From assembly GCA_027186245.1 (NCBI GenBank), contig CP114491.1, positions 6,631,501-6,695,500 of the forward strand: 64,000 bases of DNA, in the 5' to 3' direction. This DNA is from Coriaria nepalensis. Lineage: Eukaryota; Streptophyta; Magnoliopsida; Cucurbitales; Coriariaceae. Positions 63,424-64,000 of this stretch are shown in pieces. Within the stretch, counting starts at the first letter, position 1. Each line of letters begins with the position of its first letter. The notes beneath the pieces were generated by a model. The model was not told the DNA's origin. It searched no databases and saw only the letters and a program-made list of their open reading frames with translations. A program made the position numbers and the translations under genes.

Positions 63424-64000
63424 CTAGCTGGAATGGAAGACAAATTTATGTGTTATGTTTATATGCAACTGTAGCCATTAACAGTTATAAAAGGTAGTGA
63501 AAACAGATGAAATCCTTGTATAAGAAATTTACATATATTACAATACTTTCAAAATGAAATGGTGCACCTCAAAGGGCAATCTATTAGTTCCCGATTAGAT
63601 AAGATCAGGGATATTACGAAACAATAGTAATTTAGGGATGATTCAGAATTTTTGGAAACTTTAAGGGGGTTAATAATGGAGAACCCTTGGGGACTTGAGC
63701 AAATATTCTGGAGGTAGGTTTTAGAAATAAAATTGGATTGATATTTGATTCACTTAATAATTTTATACATTCATTGCTTGTTTCCTTTTTCATCTAGTTG
63801 AACTTGCCAAAAACAGCTTCTTCTTATTTTTCCTTTTATTATTAGCTTTTCTTATAATTACTAATTACGTCTTAAATTTACATCTTTTTTTAATATACTA
63901 TGTTGCTGGGGTTTTATGCCTTGTTCCTAATTTCCAATGCAGCAGGTTAGTTCGGTATCAGTGCTTCATCTGTCCGGACAGTTTGGGAACAAAAGTTGGA
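63424..64000 (-). other. Intron or upstream region of the ALE2-like gene
   Basis: Upstream (minus sense) of the first visible exon, no further exon of ALE2 could be recognised. The 5' exons with the signal peptide and the start codon presumably lie beyond position 64000. Confidence 0.5.

Overview
The window is nuclear DNA of a flowering plant, most likely a eudicot. The evidence is intron-rich genes with GT-AG splice sites, plant-specific gene families (an ALE2-type receptor kinase, a PPR remnant), a transferred chloroplast fragment (trnT-UGU/rps4) and many Ty1/copia-like retrotransposon remnants. I cannot name the genus. All exon boundaries below were derived by hand from splice sites, reading-frame phase and protein similarity.

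Layout. 1-3.9 kb: a promoter-like edge, a broken DUF1985 (Ulp1-type transposon) gene and a copy of an LTR family called family L here. 3.85-16.56 kb: a 12.7-kb satellite of about 90 copies of a 142-bp unit, with a two-unit (284-bp) higher-order pattern in its right-hand part. 16.67-20.62 kb: a 5'-truncated Ty1/copia element with its 3' LTR and mutated catalytic residues. 20.6-24.4 kb: AT-rich DNA, an inverted family L copy and several small repeats. 24.82-29.98 kb (+): a complete 12-exon pfkB sugar-kinase gene, 369 aa, with one GC-AG intron. 30.7-32.1 kb: a 477-bp tandem repeat. 33-44.2 kb: nested transposon debris, including two copies of a copia RT block, a hAT transposase remnant, a PPR pseudogene and two family L LTRs in inverted orientation. 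47.75-52.33 kb (-): a complete 5-exon gene for an unrecognised 533-aa protein. 52.8-59 kb: more family L and copia sequence, with a plastid fragment lodged inside one LTR and a gag remnant. 59.6-63.42 kb (-): an ALE2-like receptor kinase gene whose 5' exons lie beyond the window.

Only three genes look functional, and they are separated by repeats; nothing suggests they act together. ALE2 acts in epidermis differentiation, the pfkB kinase in carbohydrate metabolism, and the 533-aa protein is of unknown role. The most unusual structures are the satellite array, the plastid insertion with a copied-patch junction, and the head-to-head LTR pair.
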